Source: JAICJR01 sp036555755 (GTDB lineage: Bacteria > Actinomycetota > Thermoleophilia > Solirubrobacterales > Thermoleophilaceae). From it: a stretch of DNA of 21,196 nt. How positions within the stretch are numbered: position 1 is the stretch's first letter; each line of letters starts with the position of its first letter. Under the pieces are notes generated by a model. The model did no database searches, had not been told where the DNA came from, and worked only from the letters and a program-made list of their open reading frames with translations. A program made the position numbers and the translations under genes. Shown one piece after another: positions 6,838 through 13,391 of this stretch. Location of the stretch: assembly GCA_036555755.1 (NCBI GenBank), contig DATBKS010000206.1, forward strand, positions 1 to 21,196, read 5' to 3'.

Positions 6838-6867
6838 AGCCTACAGGGACAGACGGCCGAATGCCAA
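6838..6867 (-). promoter_or_regulatory. Putative promoter of the decarboxylase gene
   Basis: On the minus strand TTGGCA (6862-6867) is followed by an 18-nt spacer and TAGGCT (6838-6843), which ends 10 nt before ATG 6827. The -35 matches 5 of 6 consensus bases; the -10 is weak. No SD is present, consistent with a leaderless start. Confidence 0.42.
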
Positions 6868-6872
6868 AAACT

Positions 6873-6888
6873 GTTTGACGATTAAACT
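6873..6888 (+). promoter_or_regulatory. Putative operator and -10 box of the LDH-like gene
   Basis: GTTTGACGATTAAAC (6873-6887) is an imperfect palindrome of the form GTTTnAnnnTnAAAC lying between the divergent decarboxylase and dehydrogenase genes. It overlaps a -10-like TAAACT (6883-6888) that ends 6 nt before GTG 6895. The TTTGAC half and ACGATT core recur upstream of the zinc ADH gene, so this is a candidate site for the nearby GntR regulator. Confidence 0.42.
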
Positions 6889-6894
6889 GGGGGC

Positions 6895-7809
6895 GTGAAG
6901 GTGGCTCTCTACGGCGGTGCCGGCGGCGTCGGTGCCTCGGCGGCTTTCAATCTCCTGGTCGGCGGCGGCGGTTACGACGTGGTCGTGATCGACAGCCGCG
7001 CCCAGATGGCGACCTCGCACGTCATGGACCTCCAGCAGGTGCTCGAACAGGGCGCGGCCGGCTCAGTGCGCGAGGGTGACGAGGGCGACTTGGCCGACTC
7101 GGACATCGTCGTGGTCTGCGCTTCGTTCGCCGAGGGGCTGGTCGATTCGCGGCTGCTCTTCCTAGAGCGCAACGCCGAGATCGTGCGAGCCGCCGCCGAG
7201 GCGCTCGGTTCGGACTGGGACGGCGTGGTGCTGATGGTCACCAATCCCGTCGACCCGCTCGTGATGCTTTTCCAGAGCGCCACCGGCCTCGACCGCAAGC
7301 GCGTGATCGGCTACACGCTCAACGACTCGCTGCGCCTGCGCACCGGCATCGGCCTCGCCCTCGGCGTCGACCCCGGCCGGGTGGACGCCTGGGTGATCGG
7401 CGAGCACGGCGACTCGTCGGTGCCGCTCTTCACGCGCGTGGCGGTGGACGGCGAGCCGGTGAGCCTGAGCCCGGAGCAGCGCGGCGCCGCCACCGACTTC
7501 ACCCAGGGCTGGTTCGCGAAGCACAAGGCGCTCGACTCCGGCCGCTCGTCCACCTGGACCTCCGGCCTCGGCACCGCGCGGATGGTCAAGGCGATCGCGA
7601 ACGGCGATGACGGCTGCTTCCCCGCCTCGATCGTGCTCGAGGGCGAGTACGGCCTCGACGGTGTGAGCGTCAGCGTGCCGGTCACACTCGGCCCCGCAGG
7701 CGTGGAGGAGATCCACGAGTGGGATCTGTCCGACGAGGAGCGAGCCGCCCTCCAAGCGGCAGCCGACGCCGTGCGCACGGCCGCCGCCAGCGTCAACGGC
7801 CGCGGCTAG
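6895..7809 (+). CDS. Lactate/malate dehydrogenase family NAD-dependent 2-hydroxyacid dehydrogenase
   Basis: A 304-aa protein from a GTG start. The Rossmann loop is GGAGGVG at 7-13, with Asp33 positioned for NAD. Catalytic residues are present: VTNPVDP at 115-121, the NDSLRLR segment with Asp144 and Arg147 (LDH Asp168 and Arg171) and GEHGDSSVP with His171 (LDH His195). In the mobile loop, aligned on Arg86 (Arg109), the specificity position 102 is Glu80, whereas lactate dehydrogenases have Gln and malate dehydrogenases Arg. A plain LDH or MDH call is therefore unsafe. It should interconvert a 2-hydroxyacid and 2-oxoacid with NAD. It is divergent from the 2-oxoacid decarboxylase, and its stop codon abuts the stop of the convergent regulator gene with no spacing. 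Confidence 0.87.
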   Translation: MKVALYGGAGGVGASAAFNLLVGGGGYDVVVIDSRAQMATSHVMDLQQVLEQGAAGSVREGDEGDLADSDIVVVCASFAEGLVDSRLLFLERNAEIVRAAAEALGSDWDGVVLMVTNPVDPLVMLFQSATGLDRKRVIGYTLNDSLRLRTGIGLALGVDPGRVDAWVIGEHGDSSVPLFTRVAVDGEPVSLSPEQRGAATDFTQGWFAKHKALDSGRSSTWTSGLGTARMVKAIANGDDGCFPASIVLEGEYGLDGVSVSVPVTLGPAGVEEIHEWDLSDEERAALQAAADAVRTAAASVNGRG

Positions 7810-8571
7810 CTAGCTGGGTCGGCCGCCGGCGCGAGCGTCGAGCTTGCGCACCACCCGGCGCACGTGCTCGATGTGCTGCAGCATCGCCCGCTGCGCGGCG
7901 GCCGGTTGACCGCGGCGGATCGCGCGGAGGATGCGCCGGTGCTGATCGAGGATGTCGTCGCCCTCGAGCGCCGGTCCCATGTACGCCACGAGCGAGGGTT
8001 GGAGCACCTCGAGGATCCAGCTCGTGAACGCCACCATCAGGTCGTTGCCCGCGGCGTCCGCGATCGTCTTGTGGAAGTGGCCGTCTGCCTGCCGGAACTC
8101 GTCGGACGCCGGGTCCTTGCCCTCGGCCGCGGCGATCGCCGCCTCGAGCTCGGCCACCGTCTCCTTGTCGGCCTTCTCGGCGGCGAGCCCCGCGAGTGGC
8201 ACCTCGAGGTAGATGCGCGCCTCGAGCAGCTCGTGCAGCGACACCCTCTCGGTGGCGAGCATCGTCGCGATCGCCTGGCTCACGTTGCGGCCCATGCTCT
8301 CGTTGGCCGTCGCGGAGACGAAGATGCCGCCCGAGCGGCCCTGGTTCACCTGGATGAGGTGGGACCCCGCTAGCAGCCTGAGTGCCTCGCGGAGCGTGGG
8401 GCGGCTGACGCCGAACTCGCGCGCCAGCTCGTTCTCAGTGCCGATGCGGTCGCCGGGCTTGAGGCCCTTGCGCTCGACGTAGAGCCTGATCTCGCGCGCG
8501 ATGTGCTCGCTTGCGTCGAGCCGCACCGGTGAGAAGCGATCGACTGAAGAAAGACTCTTGTCGGCCGTCAT
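7810..8571 (-). CDS. GntR family transcriptional regulator, FadR subfamily (FCD domain)
   Basis: A 253-aa protein from ATG 8571. The N-terminal winged helix-turn-helix spans about 15-85 and contains the GntR signature RIGTENELAREFGVSRPTLREALRLL. The C-terminal all-helical FCD ligand domain, about 110-242, has the metal ligand pattern Asp163-x3-His167 (DGHFH), His211 (DQHRRI) and His233 (LQHIEH). FCD regulators typically sense small carboxylates such as lactate, gluconate or 2-oxoacids bound to the metal. A TTG at 8604 would add 11 residues with no conserved sequence and is disfavoured. It lies 39 nt downstream of the zinc ADH gene on the same strand, so it is probably in its operon. It is the likely regulator of ADH, dehydrogenase and decarboxylase. 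Confidence 0.92.
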   Translation of the reverse strand: MTADKSLSSVDRFSPVRLDASEHIAREIRLYVERKGLKPGDRIGTENELAREFGVSRPTLREALRLLAGSHLIQVNQGRSGGIFVSATANESMGRNVSQAIATMLATERVSLHELLEARIYLEVPLAGLAAEKADKETVAELEAAIAAAEGKDPASDEFRQADGHFHKTIADAAGNDLMVAFTSWILEVLQPSLVAYMGPALEGDDILDQHRRILRAIRRGQPAAAQRAMLQHIEHVRRVVRKLDARAGGRPS

Positions 8572-8610
8572 CCCGGTGCCCAGTGTAGGACCGCTCCCGG
8601 CCAAGCTGAC

Positions 8611-9636
8611 CTAGCCCGGTACCAGCACGGCGCGACCGAGGATCTCGCCGCCGCGGAGCTTGTCGAGGACCTCGTTGATCGCCTCGAGCGGGTGTGTCTC
8701 AACCCGCAATGTCACACGGCCGGCCGCGTGGAGCTGGATCAGCTCGTAGAGGTCCGTCCAGCACCCGACCAGGTTGCCCACCACAGTCTTCTCGTCCACC
8801 ACGAGGCCCATCGAGGTGAGTGGCAGGTTGCCCCCGTAGCCGACCACCGAGTAAGTGCCGGCGCGCGCGAGCATCTCCATCGAGCCCGAATGCGTGGCGT
8901 TCGTGCCGACGAAGTCGAGCACGACATCGGCGCCACGGCCGCCGGTGAGTTCCCGGATCACATTGGACGCGCCATCGCTCGCTCTCACGATCTCGTCCGC
9001 GCCGAGCTCGCTGGCGAGATCAAGACGCTCTTGTTCCGTGTCGATCGCGATCACGCGGCTCGCGCCGAGGTCGCGCGCCAGCTGCACGGCGATGTGGCCG
9101 ACCCCGCCGATCCCGATCACGACCGTGTTGGTGCCCGGCTTCATGAGTCCGGCCACGCGGCGCACGGCGTGATAGGCGGTCAGGCCGGCGTCGGCGTGCG
9201 GCGCGACCTGGGCGGGGGAAAGCCCCTCGGGCAGCTTGATCACCGAGCGCTCGCGTACCAGCACGTAGTCCGCAAAGCCGCCGTCGAGTGACAGCCCGGT
9301 GAAGTCGTGGTTCACGCAGTGCATGTCGTCGCCGCGGCGGCAGGGGACGCAGAGCCCGCAGCTGTACGGCGGGTAGAGGATCACCGGGTCGCCGGGCGAG
9401 ACTGTGCTCACGAGGTCGCCCACGGCCTCCACCCAGCCGGCGTTCTCGTGGCCGAGGACGCGGGGGAGGGTGACGCCCGCCGGCTCCATCAAGCCCTCGA
9501 TCGCGTGCAGGTCGGTGGCGCACACACCCGCGCCGCCGACCTTCACCAGCACCTCGTCGGGGCGCGTGATCTCCGGCGTCGGATGGTCCACAAGCTCGAG
9601 GCGAGTGTGGTACTCGCGCAGCAGGGCCGCCCTCAT
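8611..9636 (-). CDS. Zinc-dependent NAD alcohol dehydrogenase (MDR family)
   Basis: A 341-aa medium-chain dehydrogenase. Catalytic zinc ligands are in GVCATDLHAIEG (Cys39) and GHENAGWVEAVG (His63, Glu64). The structural zinc lobe has four Cys in C-x2-C-x2-C-x7-C (93, 96, 99, 107). The nucleotide-binding motif GIGGVG spans 175-180 and is followed by AID with Asp199, which favours NAD over NADP. The length is normal for the family. It probably oxidises an alcohol or reduces an aldehyde, which fits downstream of the 2-oxoacid decarboxylase of the same locus. ATG 9636 has no SD but has a good promoter ending 9 nt upstream, so the mRNA is probably leaderless. The GntR regulator gene follows. Confidence 0.92.
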   Translation of the reverse strand: MRAALLREYHTRLELVDHPTPEITRPDEVLVKVGGAGVCATDLHAIEGLMEPAGVTLPRVLGHENAGWVEAVGDLVSTVSPGDPVILYPPYSCGLCVPCRRGDDMHCVNHDFTGLSLDGGFADYVLVRERSVIKLPEGLSPAQVAPHADAGLTAYHAVRRVAGLMKPGTNTVVIGIGGVGHIAVQLARDLGASRVIAIDTEQERLDLASELGADEIVRASDGASNVIRELTGGRGADVVLDFVGTNATHSGSMEMLARAGTYSVVGYGGNLPLTSMGLVVDEKTVVGNLVGCWTDLYELIQLHAAGRVTLRVETHPLEAINEVLDKLRGGEILGRAVLVPG

Positions 9637-9645
9637 TGCGGCGCG

Positions 9646-9674
9646 ACTGTAGTGACGGTCCCAATGACTGTCAA
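9646..9674 (-). promoter_or_regulatory. Promoter of the zinc ADH - GntR operon
   Basis: On the minus strand the consensus -35 TTGACA (9669-9674) is separated by exactly 17 nt from TACAGT (9646-9651, 4 of 6 of the -10 consensus). The -10 ends 9 nt before ATG 9636, which predicts transcription starting within a few bases of the start codon. This is the best sigma70-type promoter in the window. Confidence 0.68.
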
Positions 9675-9708
9675 ACGATTTGTCAAAAGGCTGTCAGCGA
9701 ATTTGACA
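9669..9708. promoter_or_regulatory. TGTCAAA repeat cluster, candidate GntR operator
   Basis: The heptamer TGTCAAA occurs at 9669-9675 and 9681-9687, and inverted as TTTGACA at 9702-9708. The first copy contains the -35 of the ADH promoter. The core CAAACGATT between the first two copies resembles TTTGACGATT in the dehydrogenase/decarboxylase control region. A regulator bound here would compete with RNA polymerase. Confidence 0.45.
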
Positions 9709-9768
9709 CTTGGCGCGTCCCACCAAGATGGGGGTGGTTCCCCGATGTTTGGGCGGCGGGTCTCGACT

Positions 9769-9774
9769 TAACGT
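9769..9774 (+). promoter_or_regulatory. Possible -10 box of the RTX-like gene
   Basis: TAACGT ends 6 nt before GTG 9781, with no SD between. There is no convincing -35. The position suits a leaderless transcript. Confidence 0.22.
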
Positions 9775-9780
9775 GGGCAC

Positions 9781-10812
9781 GTGCTCGGACCACGTCTTCT
9801 TCGCTCCATCGCTTGCGGCGCGGCCCTAGCCGCGCTTGCGGTGCTGGTGGCCGTCCGCGGAGGCACCCCGGATGCCGCCGCGGCGGCCGTCTGGCACGGC
9901 ACTGCGACAGGCTTCCAGTCGCGCGACAAGGACGTCGACCAGCACACCAACCCCGACATCGTCTTCACCAGCGACGAGACGCACCAGGTGACGCTCCATT
10001 TCAGCTTCGAGGTGGGCAGCGGCGGCGACATCTCGGGCGACGGAACGGGCAGCTATGACTTCCTCACCTGGCACCTGCAGGGGACGAACGGCGACCACGG
10101 CTCGTTCAGCTGCGACGTCCCCGTGGACGGCAACCACTTCGCCGTGCAGGCCGGGGGCTCGGTCTCAGGCGACGACATCACGCTCAGCCTCTCCATTCCA
10201 GGCGCCACCGAGTCGAACGACGAGAAGGACTGCGGCGCCGACTTCAGCGCGTTCGCCAGCGTGACCCACTACATCCCGCAGTCACTCGACGCCGTCGGCG
10301 GCACCAGCATCTCGCTCTCGAAGTCGAATCCGGTGAAGACGCTGACGAAGACCGAGGACAGTTCCACCAGCACGTCCACGCTGCACGTCGAGAACCGCTG
10401 GAAGATCACGCTCACCCCGCCGGGCGGCTCGAACTCGGGCGGCGGCGGTGGTGGCGGAGGCGGCGGCAGCTTGCCACCGAGCGGCAACCCGCCGAACCCG
10501 TCCGCCTGCACGATCAAGGGCACCTCGCACGCCGACACGCTGCGCGGCACGAGCCACGCCGACGTGATCTGCGGCTTCGGCGGCAGCGACAAGATCAAGG
10601 GCCTCGGCGGCAACGACAAGATCTACGCGGGCGCGGGGAACGACAAGATCAACCCCGGCAGCGGGAAGGATGCGGTGGCGGCCGGCCCCGGCAGGGACAA
10701 GATCTCCGCCAAGGACGGCAAGCGCGACCGCATCAACGGCGGGCCCGGCAAGGACCGCGCGCACGTGGACAAGGGCCTCGACAAGACGAGCAGCGTCGAG
10801 CACGTGACCTGA
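9781..10812 (+). CDS. Secreted protein with Lys-rich RTX-like (hemolysin-type) calcium repeats
   Basis: A 343-aa protein from a GTG start. The N-terminal signal or anchor spans about 7-35. A beta-rich domain of unknown family at about 37-212 has Cys111 and Cys151. A poly-Gly linker (219-229) and a Pro-rich hinge lead into a C-terminal repeat region, 243-343. That region opens with CTIKGTSHADTLRGTSHADVICG, containing a probable Cys pair (243, 264), and continues with nonapeptides such as GLGGNDKIY and GAGNDKINP. These keep the Gly-rich turn and Asp of RTX repeats but often carry Lys after the Asp. The last repeats (GPGRDKIS, GPGKDRAHV) are degenerate. Calcium-dependent folding outside the cell is likely. 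No RTX-type secretion system gene is nearby, so Sec export is assumed. Confidence 0.78.
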   Translation: MLGPRLLRSIACGAALAALAVLVAVRGGTPDAAAAAVWHGTATGFQSRDKDVDQHTNPDIVFTSDETHQVTLHFSFEVGSGGDISGDGTGSYDFLTWHLQGTNGDHGSFSCDVPVDGNHFAVQAGGSVSGDDITLSLSIPGATESNDEKDCGADFSAFASVTHYIPQSLDAVGGTSISLSKSNPVKTLTKTEDSSTSTSTLHVENRWKITLTPPGGSNSGGGGGGGGGGSLPPSGNPPNPSACTIKGTSHADTLRGTSHADVICGFGGSDKIKGLGGNDKIYAGAGNDKINPGSGKDAVAAGPGRDKISAKDGKRDRINGGPGKDRAHVDKGLDKTSSVEHVT

Positions 10813-10832
10813 GCCGGGCGCAGGCCGTTCTT

Positions 10833-10838
10833 TAGAGT
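10833..10838 (+). promoter_or_regulatory. Possible -10 box of the aldo/keto reductase gene
   Basis: TAGAGT ends 8 nt before GTG 10847 in the 34-nt gap after the RTX-like gene. No SD and no clear -35 are present. It may give a leaderless transcript separate from the upstream gene. Confidence 0.28.
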
Positions 10839-10846
10839 CCGCGACC

Positions 10847-11794
10847 GTGGCTGAACTGCCCACACGGCCGCTGGGGGACTCCGCGCTCGACGTGTCGTGC
10901 CTCGCACTCGGGTCGTGGCGCACGTACGAGCGGATGTCGCGCGAGGACGGGCTCGCGGTGATGCGGGCGGCGCGCGAGGCGGGGATCAACTTCCTCGACG
11001 ACGCCCGCTACAACGACGAGACGGGCCACGCCCCGATCCCCACGGGCTACTCCGAGGTCGTGTTCGGCGAGCTGTTCCGCGGCGCGGGCTGGGACCGCGA
11101 CGAGGTGATCGTGTCCAACAAACTGTGGTGGGAGTTCTGGCCGGATCAGGAGGCCAGCGGGGAGCTCGACGCCTCGCTGGGCCGGATGGGGCTCGACCAC
11201 GTGGATCTGATCTACACCGAGCCGCCGCCCGAGGGGCTCTTGCTGCGCGACCAGGTGGAGCAGATCGCGGGGCTGATCAAGTCCGGCAAGGCGCGAGTGT
11301 GGGGGATGCTCAACTGGACGCCCGAGCAGATCTCCGGCGGCGTGCGGGCGGCGCGCGAGCTCGGCATCCCGCCGCCCTGCGCCGCACAGCTTCCCTACAG
11401 CCTCGTGCGCCGCGACTGGGTGGAGGACCCTGGACAGGTATCCGCGCTCGGGGCCGCGGGGGCGAGCGTGGTCTCGTCGTACACGCTCGCGGGCGGCACG
11501 CTCACCGGCAAGTACGCCCACGGCACGGGCCGCATGGAGGGTTCGCGCGACGACCTCAAGTGGCGGCACGCGTTCGAGACCGGGGAGGAGCTGCGCAAGT
11601 TCGCGGACGAGCGGGGCGAATCGCCGGCAGCGCTGGCGCTCGTGTTCGCGCTGGCGAACCCGATCGTCTGCACGGTGCTGTTCGGCGCGACGAGGCCGGA
11701 GCAGATCAAGCAGAACCTCGAGGCAATCGACCTGCTGGAGCGGATCGACGGCGAGACCCTGTCCGAACTGCAGCAACTGGGAACCAGGAACTAG
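10847..11794 (+). CDS. Aldo/keto reductase family protein with catalytic His replaced by Glu
   Basis: A 315-aa (beta/alpha)8 oxidoreductase. Family features are GINFLDDARYNDE (Asp51 or Asp52, Tyr55), VIVSNKLWW with the catalytic Lys92, the DHVDLIYTEPP strand at 117-127, VWGMLNWTPEQISG (the usual GVSNF region), and QLPYSLVRRDW. The C-terminal phosphate-binding part reads FGATRPEQIKQNLEA. In the strand where the family has D-x-x-D-L-x-x-x-H, the His is Glu125. The same change in human AKR1D1 accompanies C=C (steroid 5-beta) reduction. The Asp-to-Tyr spacing is one residue shorter than usual, and an insertion (TGHAPIPTGY) precedes SEVVFGE. NADP dependence is expected from the family. The substrate is unknown. 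The start is GTG, 34 nt after the RTX-like gene. Confidence 0.85.
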   Translation: MAELPTRPLGDSALDVSCLALGSWRTYERMSREDGLAVMRAAREAGINFLDDARYNDETGHAPIPTGYSEVVFGELFRGAGWDRDEVIVSNKLWWEFWPDQEASGELDASLGRMGLDHVDLIYTEPPPEGLLLRDQVEQIAGLIKSGKARVWGMLNWTPEQISGGVRAARELGIPPPCAAQLPYSLVRRDWVEDPGQVSALGAAGASVVSSYTLAGGTLTGKYAHGTGRMEGSRDDLKWRHAFETGEELRKFADERGESPAALALVFALANPIVCTVLFGATRPEQIKQNLEAIDLLERIDGETLSELQQLGTRN

Positions 11795-11811
11795 GAACTC
11801 GCCCCGAAGCG

Positions 11812-11823
11812 GCGGTTAACCGC
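11812..11823. terminator. Palindrome after the aldo/keto reductase gene
   Basis: GCGGTTAACCGC is a perfect 12-bp palindrome 17 nt after the reductase stop codon, flanked by further GC-rich complementary bases (CCCCG and CGGGG-like segments). It may be a weak terminator or a protein-binding site for the MFS promoter region. There is no T-tract. Confidence 0.35.
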
Positions 11824-11854
11824 ACCGCCCCGACGCCAGTGGGCCGTATGTAAT

Positions 11855-11881
11855 CCAAAGGCTTGCTCAGCAAGCCTTTGG
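11855..11881. promoter_or_regulatory. Perfect 27-bp palindrome, candidate operator of the MFS gene
   Basis: CCAAAGGCTTGCT (11855-11867), a central C, and AGCAAGCCTTTGG (11869-11881) form a perfect 13-1-13 palindrome ending 3 nt before ATG 11885. A -10-like TGTAAT (11849-11854) lies immediately upstream, so the transcription start would fall inside the palindrome. Drug-exporter genes are often controlled by TetR- or MarR-type repressors at such sites. As RNA it would form a hairpin at the ribosome-binding position, so translational control is an alternative. No regulator gene is adjacent. Confidence 0.6.
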
Positions 11882-11884
11882 GTC

Positions 11885-13315
11885 ATGGCCTCCCTAACTG
11901 AGAACAACTCAATAACTCGCAAGGTCACCCTTGCTGTGGTCTCGCTTGCGACCGCGATGCTCATGCTCGACATCGCCGTCGTCAACACCGCACTTTCGAG
12001 CATCTCCAAAGACCTTCACACCGGCCTGAACGGGCTCCAGTGGGTCATCGACGCCTACACGCTGGCGCTCGCGACCGTGGTGCTCTCGGCCGGCTCACTC
12101 GCCGACCGTCTCGGACGCCGCAAGGTATTCGTGGTCGGCCTAGTCGTGTTCACCGTCTCCTCGCTCGTATGCGCGCTGTCGGGCAGCATCGTGATGCTCG
12201 ACGTCGCCCGCGCGGTCCAGGGCCTCGGCGCCGCCGCAATGTTCGCGGTCTCGCTCGCTCTCCTCGCGCACGCCTACCCGGGCATGCGTGAGCGCGCCGG
12301 CGCGCTCGCCGTCTACGGCGCGACGATCGGCGCCTCGTTCGCCGTGGGCCCCCTGATCGGCGGCCTGCTCACGAGCGGCCTCGGCTGGCGCTGGATCTTC
12401 CTCGTGAACATCCCCTTCGGCATCATCGCGATCGCCGCCACGCTGAAGCGCGTGGAGGAGTCCCGCGACCCGCTCGCCCGCTCCATCGATTGGATCGGCC
12501 AGATCGTCCTCGGCGGCGGCCTCTTCCTGCTTGTGTTCGCGCTCCTGCGCGGCAACGACCAGGGTTGGGGCAGCACCGCGATCATCGCGGAGCTCTCCGG
12601 CGCGGCCGTTCTGCTCGCCCTGTTCGCCTACGTCGAGCAGCGCGTGAAGGAGCCGATGCTGCCGCTGAAGTTCTTCCGCAACCGCGGCTTCGCGGCCACG
12701 CAGGCAGGCACCGTCGCGATCTCGGCGTCCTTCTTCGCCGCGTTCATCTACACGACGCTCTACCTGCAGAACGTGCTCGGACTGTCCGCGATCCAGACCG
12801 GCCTTGTCTACATGCCCGGCACGGTGATCATGTTCTTCGTGTCCGGCGCGAGCGCACAGCTCGGCGAGAAGGTGTCCCCGCGGCTGATGGTCAGCGGCGG
12901 CCTCGCGCTCGTCGCGGCCGGCATGCTGCTGATGACGCTGGCGGGCGTTGGGTCGTCCTGGACGATCATCCTGCCCGGCGAGGTCATCGCCCTGATCGGC
13001 ACCGGCCTGTTCAACCCGGCGATGAGCGGAGTGGCAATGGGCTCGCTGCCGCAGCGCCACAGCGGCCTCGCGGCCGGCGCGTACGACACGTTCCGCCAGG
13101 CCGGCATGGCCGTCGGCATCGCGGCGCTCGGCGCCCTGATCCCGGCCTCGTCCGCGCTCGGCCACGGCAACCAGCAGGACTACGTGGACGGCATGCGCCT
13201 GGCGCTCGTGGTCGGCGCCTTCGTCGCGGCGCTCGGTGCCCTCGCGACTGCCCGCCTGCTGCGTGGGCGTAAGGCAATTGCGGCCGACGCGCAGGTCGTG
13301 TACGAGGGTGCGTAA
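11885..13315 (+). CDS. MFS transporter, DHA2 (14-TMS) drug:H+ antiporter family
   Basis: A 476-aa integral membrane protein with about 14 hydrophobic segments. It has MFS motif D1 in TM1 (MLDIAVVNTAL), motif A between TM2 and TM3 (GSLADRLGRRKVFVVGL) and the antiporter motif C in TM5 (GASFAVGPLIGGLL). The region from about 200 onward, with two extra central helices (IGQIVLGGGLFLLVFALLRG), is typical of the EmrB/QacA group. It probably exports hydrophobic toxicants or drugs using the proton gradient. ATG 11885 has no SD and lies directly behind a perfect 27-bp palindrome, so expression is probably repressor-controlled. The gene stands alone; it converges with the dienelactone hydrolase operon at a heptamer-repeat hairpin. 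Confidence 0.92.
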   Translation: MASLTENNSITRKVTLAVVSLATAMLMLDIAVVNTALSSISKDLHTGLNGLQWVIDAYTLALATVVLSAGSLADRLGRRKVFVVGLVVFTVSSLVCALSGSIVMLDVARAVQGLGAAAMFAVSLALLAHAYPGMRERAGALAVYGATIGASFAVGPLIGGLLTSGLGWRWIFLVNIPFGIIAIAATLKRVEESRDPLARSIDWIGQIVLGGGLFLLVFALLRGNDQGWGSTAIIAELSGAAVLLALFAYVEQRVKEPMLPLKFFRNRGFAATQAGTVAISASFFAAFIYTTLYLQNVLGLSAIQTGLVYMPGTVIMFFVSGASAQLGEKVSPRLMVSGGLALVAAGMLLMTLAGVGSSWTIILPGEVIALIGTGLFNPAMSGVAMGSLPQRHSGLAAGAYDTFRQAGMAVGIAALGALIPASSALGHGNQQDYVDGMRLALVVGAFVAALGALATARLLRGRKAIAADAQVVYEGA

Positions 13316-13316
13316 T

Positions 13317-13391
13317 CAGTTGGCAGTTCGCAGTTGGCAGTTGGCATTCGGGCCCTAGCCCTGCCGACTGCCTACTGCCTACCGCCAACCC
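13317..13391. repeat. Inverted array of CAGTTGG-type heptamers (hairpin/terminator)
   Basis: Starting 1 nt after the MFS stop are five tandem heptamers: CAGTTGG, CAGTTCG, CAGTTGG, CAGTTGG, CATTCGG (13317-13351). After a 12-nt centre come four near-complementary heptamers in inverse orientation: CCGACTG, CCTACTG, CCTACCG, CCAACCC (13364-13391). The transcript can fold into a long stem between the convergent MFS and hydrolase genes. The right arm encodes the last residues (VGGRQ) and stop of the hydrolase. Confidence 0.72.

Noticed and set aside
4758..6878. Very long open frame (706 codons) on the plus strand across the secreted protein and decarboxylase genes
   Set aside because: It is a shadow in GC-rich DNA: its product is low-complexity Arg/Ala/Gly/His, while the minus-strand frame gives a full BFD-like enzyme with conserved motifs.
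8572..8604. TTG start extending the GntR regulator by 11 residues
   Set aside because: TTG is a rare start and the extra residues (AGSGPTLGTG) are not typical; ATG 8571 gives a normal length.
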